The translations under genes were made by a program, and so were the position numbers. A stretch of DNA of 64,000 nucleotides, from positions 12,214,001 to 12,278,000 of the forward strand of contig NC_071332.1 of NCBI RefSeq assembly GCF_010183535.1. The letters run 5' to 3'. Shown in pieces: positions 12,712-25,224 of this stretch. The first letter of the stretch is position 1. Each line of letters opens with the position of its first letter. Source of the stretch: Caenorhabditis remanei (Eukaryota; Nematoda; Chromadorea; Rhabditida; Rhabditidae). The notes under the pieces are model-generated. The model saw only the letters and a program-made list of their open reading frames with translations. It was not told where the DNA came from and did no database searches.

Positions 12712-13421
12712 ATGAAAGTTCTCGATTTCATTTATGCTCTCATTATTTACGGTAAGTTTTTTTCAGGCGGAAAGAAGTCACTTTGAATTTTCCAGATGTA
12801 TTTGCTGCTCTCGTAACTTATGCAATAATGAAGAAATATGAAAATTTCAAATGTATGGATCCGTTGGATGCCAAGAGAAAAGAAGCCAATTTAGAACCAT
12901 GGGCACTTTCAAATAAAGGTTCTCTGTAGAATATTCTTCTTTTTTTCAGAAAATGGACGAAGGATTGCAAGTGAAATTCGAGAAGATCTTTGAAGAAATG
13001 TCCGGTTGTCCAGATGACATTGATTCGATTGATGGATTCACTGTAGAAAGAATTGACTCCACGGCAAGCTCTTTTCCAGAGAGTTTGTTGGCTCCGGAAG
13101 TGAAGACAATGACTTGCATTTCGTGGAAATGCAATGATGAAGATGATGTTTACTTCTATTTTATGAAAAACGGTAAGTCTAAATGCATGAGATCAAGGAG
13201 GATATTGTATTATGAATCTCGACATCCAAATACCTTCCCAATTTCTACAATACGCATTCTCTCAAATCATCCAAGCACTTCATATTTTACAGAAAAAATG
13301 TTGGATTCCTGAGCACTCTCTGTCTTCATTGGATTTACTGGCCATTCCACTTTCATCTGCTTCAAAACGTTCTTCTTTTCTACTTCTAAATGTTCACCTT
13401 CTCCACTTTTCTATTTTCTAG
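12712..13421 (+). CDS. Small uncharacterised secreted or membrane protein, gene model uncertain
   Basis: Family not recognised. Exon 12712-12751 (MKVLDFIYALIIY) joins 12796-12918 in phase, giving a signal peptide or membrane anchor followed by KKYENFKCMDPLD and EPWALSNK. The next coding block from about 12963 reads EKIFEEMSGCPDDIDSIDG and TMTCISWKCNDEDDVY. A last exon from 13293 starts EKCWIPEHS and runs open to 13421. Cysteines are spaced as in small extracellular domains. The third exon's strong TTTTTTTCAG acceptor at 12949 shifts the frame to an early stop; a weaker AG at 12961-12962 keeps the frame. So the gene may use a poor acceptor or be decaying. The palindromic element at 13478 lies directly downstream and may have disturbed the 3' end. 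Confidence 0.5.
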
Positions 13422-13477
13422 ATTGCTGCATTAACCTTGCTTTTTGCTTGAAAATTTTCATTCATAGTTGTTTATAT

Positions 13478-14429
13478 CATACTTGTCAACCGGGCCGAAA
13501 CGGGCCGACACGGGCCCAGGGGTGTGCGGACAAGAAAATTTCGGAATTTCGGACACTAAAAAATGTCCGAGTTTCAAAATTTCGGAATTTCGGAATCTCG
13601 GAATTGTCCGAATTTCAAATTTTCGGACTTTCGGAATCTCGGACTATTCCGAATTTCGGATTTTCGGACTTTCGGAATGTCGGAATATTCCGATTTTCGG
13701 ACTTTTTTTCGTTCCGTCGGAATTTTTTTTCAACAGACTGTCCCATTTACCCATATCGAATGCTGAAACCCGTTTTTTTTGTTTAAAAAAACACTGCGAA
13801 AAGACGAAAATTTTAAAAAAACCGTCTGAAAACTGCGGAAAAAAATTTGTTAGAGACCCGTCATGAAAAGTGCGCATGCGCCTTTAATACAGTACTTTCC
13901 CGAATTTTTTTCGGAACGTTCCGATCGGAATTCCATTCCGAAATTTTTTTTTCGGAATATTCCGATCGGAATTTCGTTCCGAATTTTATTTTTCAGAATA
14001 TTCCGATCGGAATTCCGTTCCGAAAATGAGTCGATTTTCGGAATTTTTCGGAATTCCGAATTCCGTTCCGCACACCCCTGCACGGGCCGGCGCGTAACTC
14101 GCTTCAAACTCAATACTCTGAGCTGAAAAATATACCAAAAGGTAGATCTCGACGAATTCTATGTCTGTGTCCTACTACGGGCCGGATGGCTATTCGTTAA
14201 TATGCCGCGGGCCGGCCTAGAATGGATTTTTTGGCCATTTTCGCGTTTATTGGCACTTTTTCCCGGCCCGTGCCACACAAAACGAATAGCCATCCGGCCC
14301 GTAGTAGGTCACGGAGATAGAACTCGCCGAGATCTACATTTTGGTATATTTTTCAGCTCATAAAACTCATTTTGAAGCGAGTTACGCGCCGGCCCGTGTC
14401 GGCCCGTTTCGGCCCGGTTGACAAGTATG
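13478..14429. mobile_element. Palindromic inverted-repeat element (outer) with 8-bp target duplication
   Basis: A non-coding element with terminal inverted repeats. The left end starts CATACTTGTCAACCGGGCC and the right end is its reverse complement finishing at 14429; the match continues inward through the GGGCCG repeats and GGCGCGTAACTCGC. The 8-bp duplication GTTTATAT flanks it exactly, at 13470-13477 and 14430-14437. Removing the nested insertion leaves about 380 bp, nearly all palindrome, the size of a MITE. An 8-bp duplication is the hAT hallmark, but the terminal sequence is not one I can assign to a named family. Confidence 0.9.
13517..14080. mobile_element. hAT-like MITE inserted inside the outer palindromic element
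   Basis: Perfect 14-bp terminal inverted repeats CAGGGGTGTGCGGA (13517-13530 and 14067-14080) bound a 564 bp element. The 8-bp target duplication CACGGGCC lies at 13509-13516 and 14081-14088, and removing the element plus one copy restores the outer element's arm. The interior is a degenerate array of TTCGGAATTTCGGA-type units in both orientations, with no transposase. TIRs beginning CAGGGGTG and 8-bp duplications fit the hAT superfamily. Open frames across it are by-products of the repeat. Confidence 0.92.
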
Positions 14430-14677
14430 GTTTATATGATTGATGAGATCGATCTAATAAAAATAAAATATCATTCCAACAAAAGTTGAAAACCTAGATA
14501 AGCTGATAATAAGACAGACATTTGGCGCTCAAGAAAAAACAAAGATGGTCGAACTTTTTTCGTTCTGCCCTGTCAACGACATTCCTACTCCAGAATTCCG
14601 AATATTAATACCAAACATTTATTTTAAGACTGTTAGCGGTTTGTGAAGCGAATTTAATGTAAGAGAGTTCTACTTTT

Positions 14678-14923
14678 ATGACAGCAAAGCAAACTAATGT
14701 TTCCAGTATCATGACAACTACCACAGAAAGATCTGATTCTGGTTCTCACGTATTTCTCATTGTATTGCTGGTAATTTTCGGATTGTGCATCATTTTCTAC
14801 ATCGCTTCATTGGCGTTTTGGGGTTACAAGAAGTGGAGAAATAATTCCAAGTTCGATAGATTTTTGAGAGCGACACCTCCGGAACGGACTACGCCTCAGA
14901 CAGAGATGGAAGAGGAACCTTGA
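14678..14923 (+). CDS. Small single-pass membrane protein, 81 residues
   Basis: Family not recognised. One uninterrupted frame from an ATG. A Ser/Thr-rich N-terminus contains the NVSS glycosylation site and TTTTERSDSGS. It is followed by one clear membrane segment, about residues 26-48 (VFLIVLLVIFGLCIIFYIAS), a basic stop-transfer GYKKWRNNSKF, and a short acidic tail ending TEMEEEP. This layout suggests a type I or III single-pass protein with the tail in the cytosol. The start is the only ATG before the membrane segment besides an internal one at residue 12. No paired introns or neighbours support it, so a chance frame is possible, although the hydrophobic segment followed by positives is protein-like. 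Confidence 0.45.
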   Translation: MTAKQTNVSSIMTTTTERSDSGSHVFLIVLLVIFGLCIIFYIASLAFWGYKKWRNNSKFDRFLRATPPERTTPQTEMEEEP

Positions 14924-16706
14924 GTTGTTTTTTTTTTGTTTGAAGTTAACTTGATATAGGAAATAATGAAATGTTATTTAAACTGATATTGAGAACATGG
15001 ACCATTCATACACAAGTTCACAGTAACAAACAAATACATCCCACTCAAAGTTGAATTCTTCCCATTATCATTTTGCCTAGCCGCACACTTCTTTACATAC
15101 ATATCAGATTGAAAGGAGTCGGAATAATAAGCGCAAAGCAGATGATGATGGGGACAAGAAGGGAAGGAGAAAGCGAATAAGTTGTCAGTTGGCTCCAACT
15201 CAAAGATTATGACAGCCCACCCTTCTCAATTTTTGAGATGAAGAGAAGATGGACCCAATAGATATTGCACAAGTCGCCCATCGAAACCTCATCAATCTTT
15301 TATTATACTAACTTTGTCGTTTCGCACTTTTCCGGAGTGAGGATAAGTGACAATTTGATTAATGTCTACTTGTTGATTATGACAACTCTTGATTCATAGG
15401 TGATGAAAACATGGAAATTTTTGAAAAATCTTGTAAACGTTATTTAGTAATTAGATAAGAATCAGTATAGTACAGTTTCAACTTTAATTGATAGATCAAT
15501 CAATCTTAGTTTGAAAGTATCGAACACATCAAGATCTGTCCTGTAGCTTACTAACAATTAAGAAATGTTCTTGGTCACAAATGACTTTCGAAAAACTCGA
15601 AACACTTTTTCGTAAATGAATTGTGCATTGCGTCATTGACAAATACAAGATTCCACTTGTCTCCTCATCTTCCTGCCAAAATAACGTACCGCCCGTAGAT
15701 CAAAGACTTATTGGTACTTGACCGCCCGAAAAGACATGGACAAGATGGGATACTCGAACGGATACGAGCATTAGAACATGGTTTTGAAAACACAAAGATC
15801 CCTATTGTCCTGTTTTTGAATCTTTTGATCTCTGTTGGACTGAAAATGGAAACGTTTCCATTTAAGGGTTGTCTCAAATAAATCATGAAGATTTTCACAC
15901 CAACACATTATTTGTCATTCTATTACTTACCATAATTGGTATTATATAACTTTATCATAATGTACTACTACTACTTCTTCCGACTGTCAATAACCTTCTT
16001 CCCAATCCTTTTCCTTTTTACCCCATTCGGAATTTTCTTCCGCTTAATTGCATCCTCCGAAGTCTCTCGAAGATAGCAATCTGTTTTCTCGAAGAGAGTA
16101 CTTCACCGCGCGAACACCTTCCACTTTCCACACTTTTTTGTTTTCTGTCACCACGATGATTTATTAGTTTTGTTTTCAGTGATGTTTCTCTTGACTTTTA
16201 AAAAGTAGAATTTTGCAACAAAATTTTCAAGTGTTATCGAGTTTCTGGAATGTGGTTTTCAAGTGTTCACTACGTGTTTTTTCGACAACATCAGAGTAAA
16301 TATTCAGATTCTGGAAATCCCGTATTTTCTGAGTTTTTGTATCTTTTCAACTTCGAAGCTATCAATTATATACCATTCCCTTCCACCCAATTCTGAACAC
16401 TTCTTCTTCTCTTCGTTCATTTTGGTCCAAAAGTGCTTGATTGCAAATGCACCATTCTCCCACATCCAAGAGTGCCTTCTTCTTCTTCTTCGTCTTCTAT
16501 CCTCTCCTCGTTAGTCGAAATTGTGTTAAGCATCGCTAATAATGGAAGAACGAGGAACACATGCGCATTACAAGTGCATTGGAAGCATTGGATTGAACGG
16601 AACAAAACACTTGACAACTCTGCCAAATAGTTAGAAAACGATGATTCCTCTGTTACACTCGTGTGAAATAGAAACTTCGAGGTCTTATCTACCATCCGGT
16701 ATCGCC
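14924..16706. other. Intergenic, no gene recognised
   Basis: AT-rich sequence without family motifs. Open frames in it are short and unpaired with splice sites. Its right part (16070-16500) is pyrimidine-rich on the plus strand. Confidence 0.5.
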
Positions 16707-16779
16707 GCTTCCGTAGCGCAGTAGGCAGCGCGTCAGTCTCATAATCTGAAGGTCGTGAGTTCGAGCCTCACCGGGAGCA
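16707..16779 (+). tRNA. tRNA-Met (CAT), elongator type
   Basis: A 73 nt cloverleaf. Acceptor stem GCTTCCG pairs with CGGGAGC (one T-G pair). The D arm contains GCGCAGTAGGCAGCGC. The anticodon stem-loop CAGTCTCATAATCTG has a 5-bp stem and CAT anticodon. The T arm is GTGAG-TTCGAGC-CTCAC, and the discriminator is A at 16779. There is no intron. A TTTT run at 16784 can end pol III transcription. The 5' G-C end fits the elongator rather than the initiator tRNA. Confidence 0.95.
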
Positions 16780-19700
16780 ATTCTTTTGACTTTTTGGACG
16801 TCTAACTTGGGTTTACAGGCTCTGGTTCTTCGTTTAGAAACATTTTCAATGAAGCTGCCAATATTTATAACGGTTGTTACGTTTATCTGAGCTTCTTTAA
16901 CTTGCTGCAAGTGTTGATGCACCATTAGTTCCCGAACGATGCACCATGTGCCGAAACCGTTTTACAGACCCTATGAATGGAGTTCTAAGCTCAATTAAAA
17001 AGTGCTCTTCACTATGAGAACTCTTCGTGGGTGTGAATAGTCACATAATAATATGTGTCCATCTGTATCTCCTCTCAAAACACTTGACAATTGGGTTTTT
17101 GATTGTTATGAAGTTTCCACTTCACCCATTCTCCTCACCCATCTGTCTCTTCTTGTACATATTTCGCGCATTCCCCAATCATTCCTGTCATCTGGCAATA
17201 ACCCCTTCTTTATTCTCTTCCTGGAGGCAACAACTGACTTGTTTTTCCTAAATGCTCCTCTTTTCATTAAAAGATGATACATCAATTTATCTGCTCATTA
17301 CTCTTCTTTTCTCCAATCAACTTGTCATGTTTTCAAATGACACACTTTTATACATATTCTCGTCTCGGGTGGTTTAGAAGAGCTGACTGGACTTGGAAAA
17401 CGTAAAATTGAAAAAAAGGAGAAGAGCCTCTTTTCTCCCATTTTCCGGTTTTCATTAGCGTTTTATAGCACCTCCTTTCCCCGCCTTTCCCATCTATGTT
17501 TTTCGAGTTTGCATTTTTTTTTCGCTTGACTCCGGGTCTGGGTTTTTACCCCATCATTCTTTCATAGAGAGTCTGAGTCTTCATATAAATTGTGTAAAAT
17601 TCTCAAATAACTTATGTTGAGATATTGCTAGAAGACGGCCTAACTTCTCTTCAACAAAAAAAAGAGCAGCTCCTTTCTTGGAAGGTCTCTGTCACATTCT
17701 CGGTGAATTAATCCTTCATCATCGTCCCTTCAAAAACATACATTTTTGAAAAAGTTTCGAATAGAAAGTGGAACGAAGATTTGGGAAAAGGGGATGAGAG
17801 TGGCGGTGCTGTCACAACGATTATCGCCGAATTGGTTGCGGGTGTTTTGGAATAGAAAAGGGAATTGACAGCCACGCAACGCATATCAACTTAGAGACAT
17901 TGATAGAAACAGATGAGGTTTCTACCTTTCTAATTTTTCTGATTATTTTGTTCTGGTCAGATTGATGGATAGTATGATATAAGGTACAGGTTAGCGGTTT
18001 TGAACTAATTGGATCAGTGGATACATGTGTGTTTTCGTTATTTGATCTTCCTTCTTCCAATTAAAAAACAGTGGGAATCTTTGGAGAGTATAATAGAGAG
18101 AAATCTCTGGAATCTCACTAGATTCAATTACTTGTTTCGAAGCTCTTCGCACAGTTCTATGCCAGAAACTCATGTGATAGAAAAACTCAAAAACTAGAAC
18201 TGGGATAGTAAACCAGTTGCGAGAAACGGTTAAGAGATAATATTGACTTAACTCAGCAGAAAGTCTTGACCTGAACTACGAATAGAGCAATCGCCCTACT
18301 CCATATTCCTTACCCAACTATTATTTCTCCGGGAGCATGTTCCGACTTAAGCTCATCTTTTCGTCTTTTCTATTTCGATTCGACTGAATATTTGCGAAAA
18401 CAATAATAAGCGAGAACAAGGTCTTGTTCTCTCTTTCTTTCTGTACATATCTTCTTCTCGTTAGACAACTACCTCACTCTCCTTCTGTTTCTCCTATTTG
18501 CTCACTTCTTATTAATATCTTGTTCTAAGGAAGGGACACTAATGTTTACCTTGTTTTAGTATTCAATTGGACGAGAGATTTTGGACTACCTTCTCTTTTT
18601 TCTTCTTTTGTTTCAAGATTGTTTTGAAAATTCTTCTTTCAAGTAATCCATTTTTTTAACCAGTTTCATTTCAAAACTACGGGGTTTTCTGAAGTGCTGA
18701 TGTTAATTTGAATTGATTACTTAAGCTTCTGCCTTACTTCTTCTCTTTCAAAATCTCACTAACTCTCAGAAATTCCCGATGTCCTCCAAATTTTGCCGCC
18801 CAAATTTCATAATCTCTTCTCGTTCTTATTCCTTTTATATCTAAGCTTATGATTGAATTTACTTCACGCCTTCTCCTTCTGCTTTCTTCACATTTACACT
18901 TGTTCCGTTAACTAGACCCTTCTCTTCTCAAAACTCTGTTCTTCTTATGCTTCTTGTGTTAGTACTAGTACACAGAAAGATACAAATTACTCATTCAGTC
19001 GTATTCTTCATTTTATTTTTGCAAGAAGAAGGCTATTCTTGTGAGAATTTTTAATTTTTCATAGTCCACTGGGTGGGAGAGAATGATAAAATTACGATTC
19101 TACATGAGATTAGATTTATCTACGAATGAAGATTCCCAGTAATTTATATTTGTCTGTTAAAAATAATTTTAGGACCAATGTTGTACATCTCCTCCTTATT
19201 CTGTTCAGTCGCTTTTTCTACAATTTCGTTCTAAAAATATGCAGACATTCCACTGAATTCTTCTTCCATTCCTTCTATCCTTCGCTTTTCCTTTTTTTGC
19301 AATTCGAATAAAAGATAACGTCCTCCAGTCACGAAACGTTGGTGTGGCCCATCCTGCTCTTTTTAAATGGGGACTCCTCTTCTTTCTCGTTGCTTTTTTG
19401 CTCTTTTTGAGATTTTCGTTCGCAGGAAAGTAGTACAGAACCACTTTAATTTGTAGATCAGAACAAAACCAAGGTATTCGAAACGTTTTTTATAAACACA
19501 TAACCAGGAGTCTAAAATATAGGATCTCTGAATTTCAATGACCAGACCTTTCTGGAATAACCGAAATTTATGAGTTTCAAGTGCTTTTATTTTCTATTAC
19601 AGCCAAGAGTTTCCAATAAAATCTTCTATTTTTCAATTCAAAATAGATACTAACTAATCTATCCGGGAGCTTTCATTCACCGCTTGCTCTTCCATACTTT

Positions 19701-22700
19701 TTAATATATTCCCCCTCTCTTCCTTTTACTTTTCTATTCTATATCTCTCACGCAATTTCGCACTTTCCTATTTCTATAAGCTTCTTCTACTAAGCACTTC
19801 TTTTCCATTCCCTTCCCTTCACAATTTGTTAATCAAAGGCTCTTCACACTTTATTCGGATGGAGATGGCGTTCCTCTCCACCCGTTTAGCCAATTCCTTA
19901 TGTCCTTATGCTCACTTATTCCATTTATTCGTTCCCTCCTCTTTTCTTCATTTACTCAAGCCATCAGCGGAGGATATTCGGGGCTCGAACTAAATGACTC
20001 AGAATATTTCTAGATAAATAGATTATAATATGCTTATCATCAGCGTCTAATTTTCTGAATCGTAACTCTTTTTTTTCATTTCAATATTTTCAGAATCTTC
20101 ATCTGCCCTCTTACATCAATCGTTCCGACACTGTCGCCTCTCTTTCTCCTTCATCAAAAGAAAGAAACCCACGCAATTCACACCTATTAGTACATACATG
20201 AGCTCATCTTCTCCTTCTCAAAAAAACCAGCAACATCAAAAGAGAAAAGCGAACACTTCCCTTCAAAAAGAATACATTTGATCTCCTTTTAGAAGAATAT
20301 ACTAATATTATGTAACCATGTCTTCCTTCTCCCAAAATTAGCAATTTTCCATTAGTGAGCAAAGGCAGGCGGCACTGTCAAAGTGACTTTTGAACGCATG
20401 GATTGTATTGCCTTCCGGATGTAAACGGGGGTGTACCTTCTCGGCTTTTCGTCTAATGGACCATAGAATTAATTGGAGAAAAGGAGGGTGTCGAGCAAAA
20501 TAAATGTTATTTCAACTTTCGATCGGCCAGTCCGTCATCAAACTATTTGAGAATTCTAGCCAGTCCCTTACCTTCAAACCCTTTCTCCCGTCTCCACGTC
20601 GTCACACTTTGCCCTTTTATGCCCTCTGAACAGATGCTCAGCAGGACACTTCCAAGAACGGAGGACTGTCGTTTCTCTCTTTTTTCTCACTAATTATCTC
20701 CATCCACCTACCTGTTCATCCTCATCTTTCCTCTTTTTATTCCTTTTGTCTCTCCTTTTTCTATTCACTACAAAAATATTTCGCACTCTAATTATATTTA
20801 TGCTCCAAATCATCTTTTCTCAGACACCTGAGAAATCGGATCCACTCTTTTTCCCTTCACTTCACACTCAATTATCAAAATCATCGAGTTTTTGAGAGGT
20901 CGAAAAGTTTGAAAAGAGACTTCTGACCGCTTATTTTAAATTCATTGACATCACGACATGGCGTGCTAGAAATGTTGGGACGGGAGGCGAAAGGCGAATG
21001 AACTAGTCGTAACTTTAACCAAGTTTTTTTGGTTTTTTTTTTGAGAATTTTCAAAAAATCTGTTGCTCTTTTGAGCTTCCTATAAATTCAAATTTGGTTC
21101 GAAACCTTGATCATTCTGTTTCGTCAAGTTCCCAATTCTTGTATTAACGGGGCTCTGCAAACTATATGGCAGTTTAGATATGTTGCTCGAAGATAAAATA
21201 TTTCCCGCAATTACCTGTCCAAACCGTGTTTCTCACCCTTGTCCAATCCACGCATAAGCCAAATAGCCAACCGGTAATCCGGTCACCCACTAATCTTCCC
21301 ACAAGTGTCATCCCTCTCACCAATCTCTCACTTGAATCTTCTATCAAAATAAACATCTAGGTGGACCAGTACATACATATGTTCCAATTAGCTTCTGCCT
21401 AACCACATGCAGTGAATTCCATGAGAGACAGGTGGCTTCTTTTGCTTATGCAACTAACAACACGATTATTAGGTGGATTACGTGAGGGATTAGAACAAAA
21501 AACTGGTGAAATGATGATAATTATCTCAGCATGAACTTTACGTCATCTGCTTTGGTAATTTTAATAATTGGGTGTAGACAAGAAAAATTGAATCATTACG
21601 ATTTGGAGATAGTGCCCGCGCGACTCTCAACAAAGACAAGGCTTCTGTTTTCATTTCCGTTTTTGGATCAACTTTCCCTTCAATTCTCCATTTTCCCATA
21701 CCGTTACAATCCACATCATCTGCCTGCAATCCGACCGTTTAAGTGACCACCAACAGGTCAGATGTCTCTCTGCAGAAGGCACACAGCGTGACGTCTCCTT
21801 CCTTTTCCTCTTTTTCACGATGAAGGAAAGGTGCTCTTCCTCTCTTTCAACGTCTTCTTAAAGAAGAAATTCAGAAGCAAAATTCAGAATTCACGTTGCT
21901 TTTTCCGTTTTCATTTCTTTTTTCTTCCCCTTCACTCTTCCTCTCTTCCCTCATTTTTCTTCACGCTCCAATTGCTCTGACATCCTTTTTGCTCCTTTTT
22001 CTCTCCATCTTATTCATCATAATTCCACCTTGAAAAAGAGAAAAAGATGAATATGTACCTATTCAACATGTATACAAATCTTTTGTTGAGCTTTGATTAT
22101 TCAGAAGTTTTCAAATTTGTGAAAATGTTGTTTCTTTTCGGAGTTCAGTGTTTCTTTATTACAAATTGCTTCTGAGCGATAGACTTCATGATCTTATTTC
22201 TACTCCAAGCTCAGAATCCGTATTCAACCCATTTGTTTCGAGAACTCACTCTCCAGAATTAAGGTACACGCATTTAGAATCCGACAGCAGAATCTACTGA
22301 CTCAGAGGTTTCTGTTTTTCCTGCTATTATCCTGACAATTAATTCTTCCGTTCCAATACAAAATCTGTCTGTGTTCAATTCCTTCTCATCAGACATTCAG
22401 TATCCCCTAAAATCTACAAAAACTTCCTCGTTTTCTCTTCATTTCTCCAAATCCAAATCACCAAGAAAAGTACATAATTGTTGTTCGTTGTCTTCTTCTT
22501 CTGCAAAAGCACTTCTAACATCTTTTATGCAAATTAGCATGTGTAGGCAACTACTCACAAAGTTCTCCCCTTCCTTCATTCACCTATTGTTCATTTATTT
22601 CTGTTCGTGTTCTGTTGTGAACAGCTGCTTTGTGTTATGCAACATCTCGAGACACTCTAGGATTTAGTTGGGATGTTCCATCACAAAAATATCTGTTTGG

Positions 22701-25224
22701 TTATAAGATTTGGATTATTATGGGCGTGACAAGTATTGAGAAGCTCACAGAAATGGATAATTTACTCTCTGAAGCATCTGGTAGAAATTAGAACAAAGTT
22801 AGTTTATACTACTCCCTTTTAGTTCATCCTTAGTGTATCTGTTTCAAAATGTCTTTCCTTTTATAAACATTTCCTTCTTTTCCTCCTTCTTCTTCTTACC
22901 CCACCAAAATCTCAGATTCCTTGGGACCCTCTCCTCCAACAATGCCTACATACTAAAGGTGTCATTAGACACGTTTCTAACCTACTTCCGTTGGCAAACA
23001 TGAACCATGACGCAGTCTTCGTATTGTTTCTACAGTACTCCCTGTTCTACTGTGTACGGTTATTTCCGTTAGTCAATAAGTCTCCAGCCAAGCGACTAAC
23101 ACGTTCACACAATTGTTCGAGGTGATGATGGAATTCATTTCTCCCGTCGAGTAGTGTGAACATGTGAAGGTCAATCCCTATTATAGTAATCCTATTAACC
23201 GAAGATATAACTGGAATTTCGAAATTTGAAATTCACAAACAATAAATCTATTTATAAAGATTTCACAACTTTCTTCATGAATGAAATAACTCTGTGGTTT
23301 TATAGGGCCTTGACCCTTTCTGAGAGCTCCTGACATTGCTTATCTGGATTCTCGGTCTCACACTTATTTCCAGTGCACCTGGCCTTATTGAATCTGTCAC
23401 CTCTGTAAAATATCACACCAAGATGAGATTTGGTGTGTGATTTGCTCACCTGTATTTAATAGTTTTTAGATTTGCTTGGAATTTCTATGTTTTCTGATTC
23501 ACTGAAAAAGGAATTCCTTCAGTTTTCTAGTTCTATAAAAACTCGAGATTCTCTTAACCTATATCTCATCAGATTTCTCTTTAATTTCACACCTGCCTTC
23601 TATTATTTTTTCACCTGTTCCTCCCTCTTAGCACCTTCCAGCAGTTTCCTTCTTCATTCCTTTACCTCCCATTTTCTCAACTCCTCCCCATATTTCTCCT
23701 CATGCATTCATCCACCACCACCAACCTCTCACCTATTTGCACACTCCCCCCATTCATATATGTACATAACTTCAGTAGAAGAAGGTGGTTGGTGTTGGGT
23801 GGTTTGGAAAGAGAGAGAGAGTCAAAATATATCTCCTTCCTTCTCTAGAAAATAGACCTAGAGACTCTTCTCTTATGCAACCTGACACCTCTTGAATTCC
23901 TGCTTTTTCTTTCCTCTTGCTGTTCGTTTCTTGAGCAAGAAGAGCATTGCTTACACTACTAGCCTCTTACATATTACGTAACAAAGTGTGTGTAGGCATC
24001 ACATTCCAATCGAAAGATTCCTGATGTATGTCTGTAGATTTAATAGTCCATTCTGAACACGGGTTTTATGAACGATAGCTCTTATAAGAATTATTTGTTA
24101 CCAACTAATATAGTCTCTCCTGTATACGAGAACCACTAAATGATTCAACCCTACTCACCTCATATCCAAATATCCAAAAATCCAAAAACTCAACCTTTGA
24201 CCCGTTCGGAATCTCCATCCAAAACGCGAAAAAAGGGCTATCCGAAATAGAGAACAGATATAATATTGTGGATGATAAATACAGATATATTGAAAACGAA
24301 AGGTAACAAAATCTCGGCTCTCCCCGATCCCAATTCGAGTGCTTGCAAACACCTGCGACTCTTAATTATCTACAGTTTTTCGGGTGTCTCTTACTACTTT
24401 TTTCCCCTAGTTTTTTGATGATTTGAGCTGCAGAGCAACGAAAAAAGTGCTCTTTGGGTATCTTATTTCTGATAGTGATCCGAAAAAGAGAAAAGTGATT
24501 TGATCATTGATAAAGATAGGGTCACTTGTGTGTTATGTGTGTGTCTGTGTCATAGTGATGTTTTAGTAGTAGAGAAAAGATAAATAAAACGAGATGTTTC
24601 GATGAGCACAGTTTTTTCGGATATCCACGTGGAGTCACGGAATATGACTTTTTAGGATCTGGCTCAACGGTCAACCCTCATTTTTGCACATGCCTTATGA
24701 GTGAGCCTGCAATTTCCAATTCTTATCATTTTCATTGTAGAAAACCTTCCCCGTCTTACTTCATCTGACTTCAGAAACCCAACTTCTTACGAGATCAATC
24801 AAATCAATAATAGGTATCCCCTCTCCCTCTATTTCTCTCTATTCTCTATTACTTATTTTTGCTCGATTTCAGTAACTTGACACCTCCTAAGACATCGGAG
24901 GGAAGCGCATCCTTTGTACTTTTCCTGTGCTTTTCCTTCCTACCTCCTCAACTCTCATATTTCGTTTTCTCTCGTTATCCTCTCATTTTTTTTCTTGTCT
25001 TCATCATTTTCAATCACTTTTTATGAACTTTTTTTCTGGGTTTCAAGCCGATTTTTTTTCATTGTGGCAAATCCGCAAGTCTGTTGAAAAGTAAGAAGTA
25101 ACTGGGGACTTTTTCTCTTTGTTACTCGCCATTCCTACTAATATTCCTTGTTTTTTGATAACTTTTCTCAATTTCTTTGCTTGAAATACAAAAATCTCCT
25201 TCCTAAAAATCTAGTTTTCCAGAA
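16780..25224. other. Gene-poor, pyrimidine-rich region upstream of cfz-2
   Basis: More than 8 kb without a recognisable coding gene. The plus strand is rich in C/T runs with many CTTCTTC and TTTCTCC blocks, notably 17100-24000, and has scattered short TATA-like motifs. Longer open frames (for example near 23472-23855) are low-complexity Ser/Phe/His products of the pyrimidine bias. It most likely holds cis-regulatory DNA and possibly 5' untranslated exons or a long first intron of cfz-2, but no specific site is assigned. Confidence 0.5.

Noticed and set aside
13530..13730. CRISPR-like regularly repeated units
   Set aside because: The repeats are degenerate, have no unique spacers of constant length and lie in a eukaryotic transposon.
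13448..14126. Several overlapping frames with repeated FGISE/FRNFG-like units
   Set aside because: They are translations of the TTCGGAAT array inside the nested transposon, on both strands.
23472..23855. 127-codon plus-strand frame in the pyrimidine-rich region
   Set aside because: Low-complexity Ser/Phe/Leu/His sequence explained by C/T bias; no motif and no splice context.
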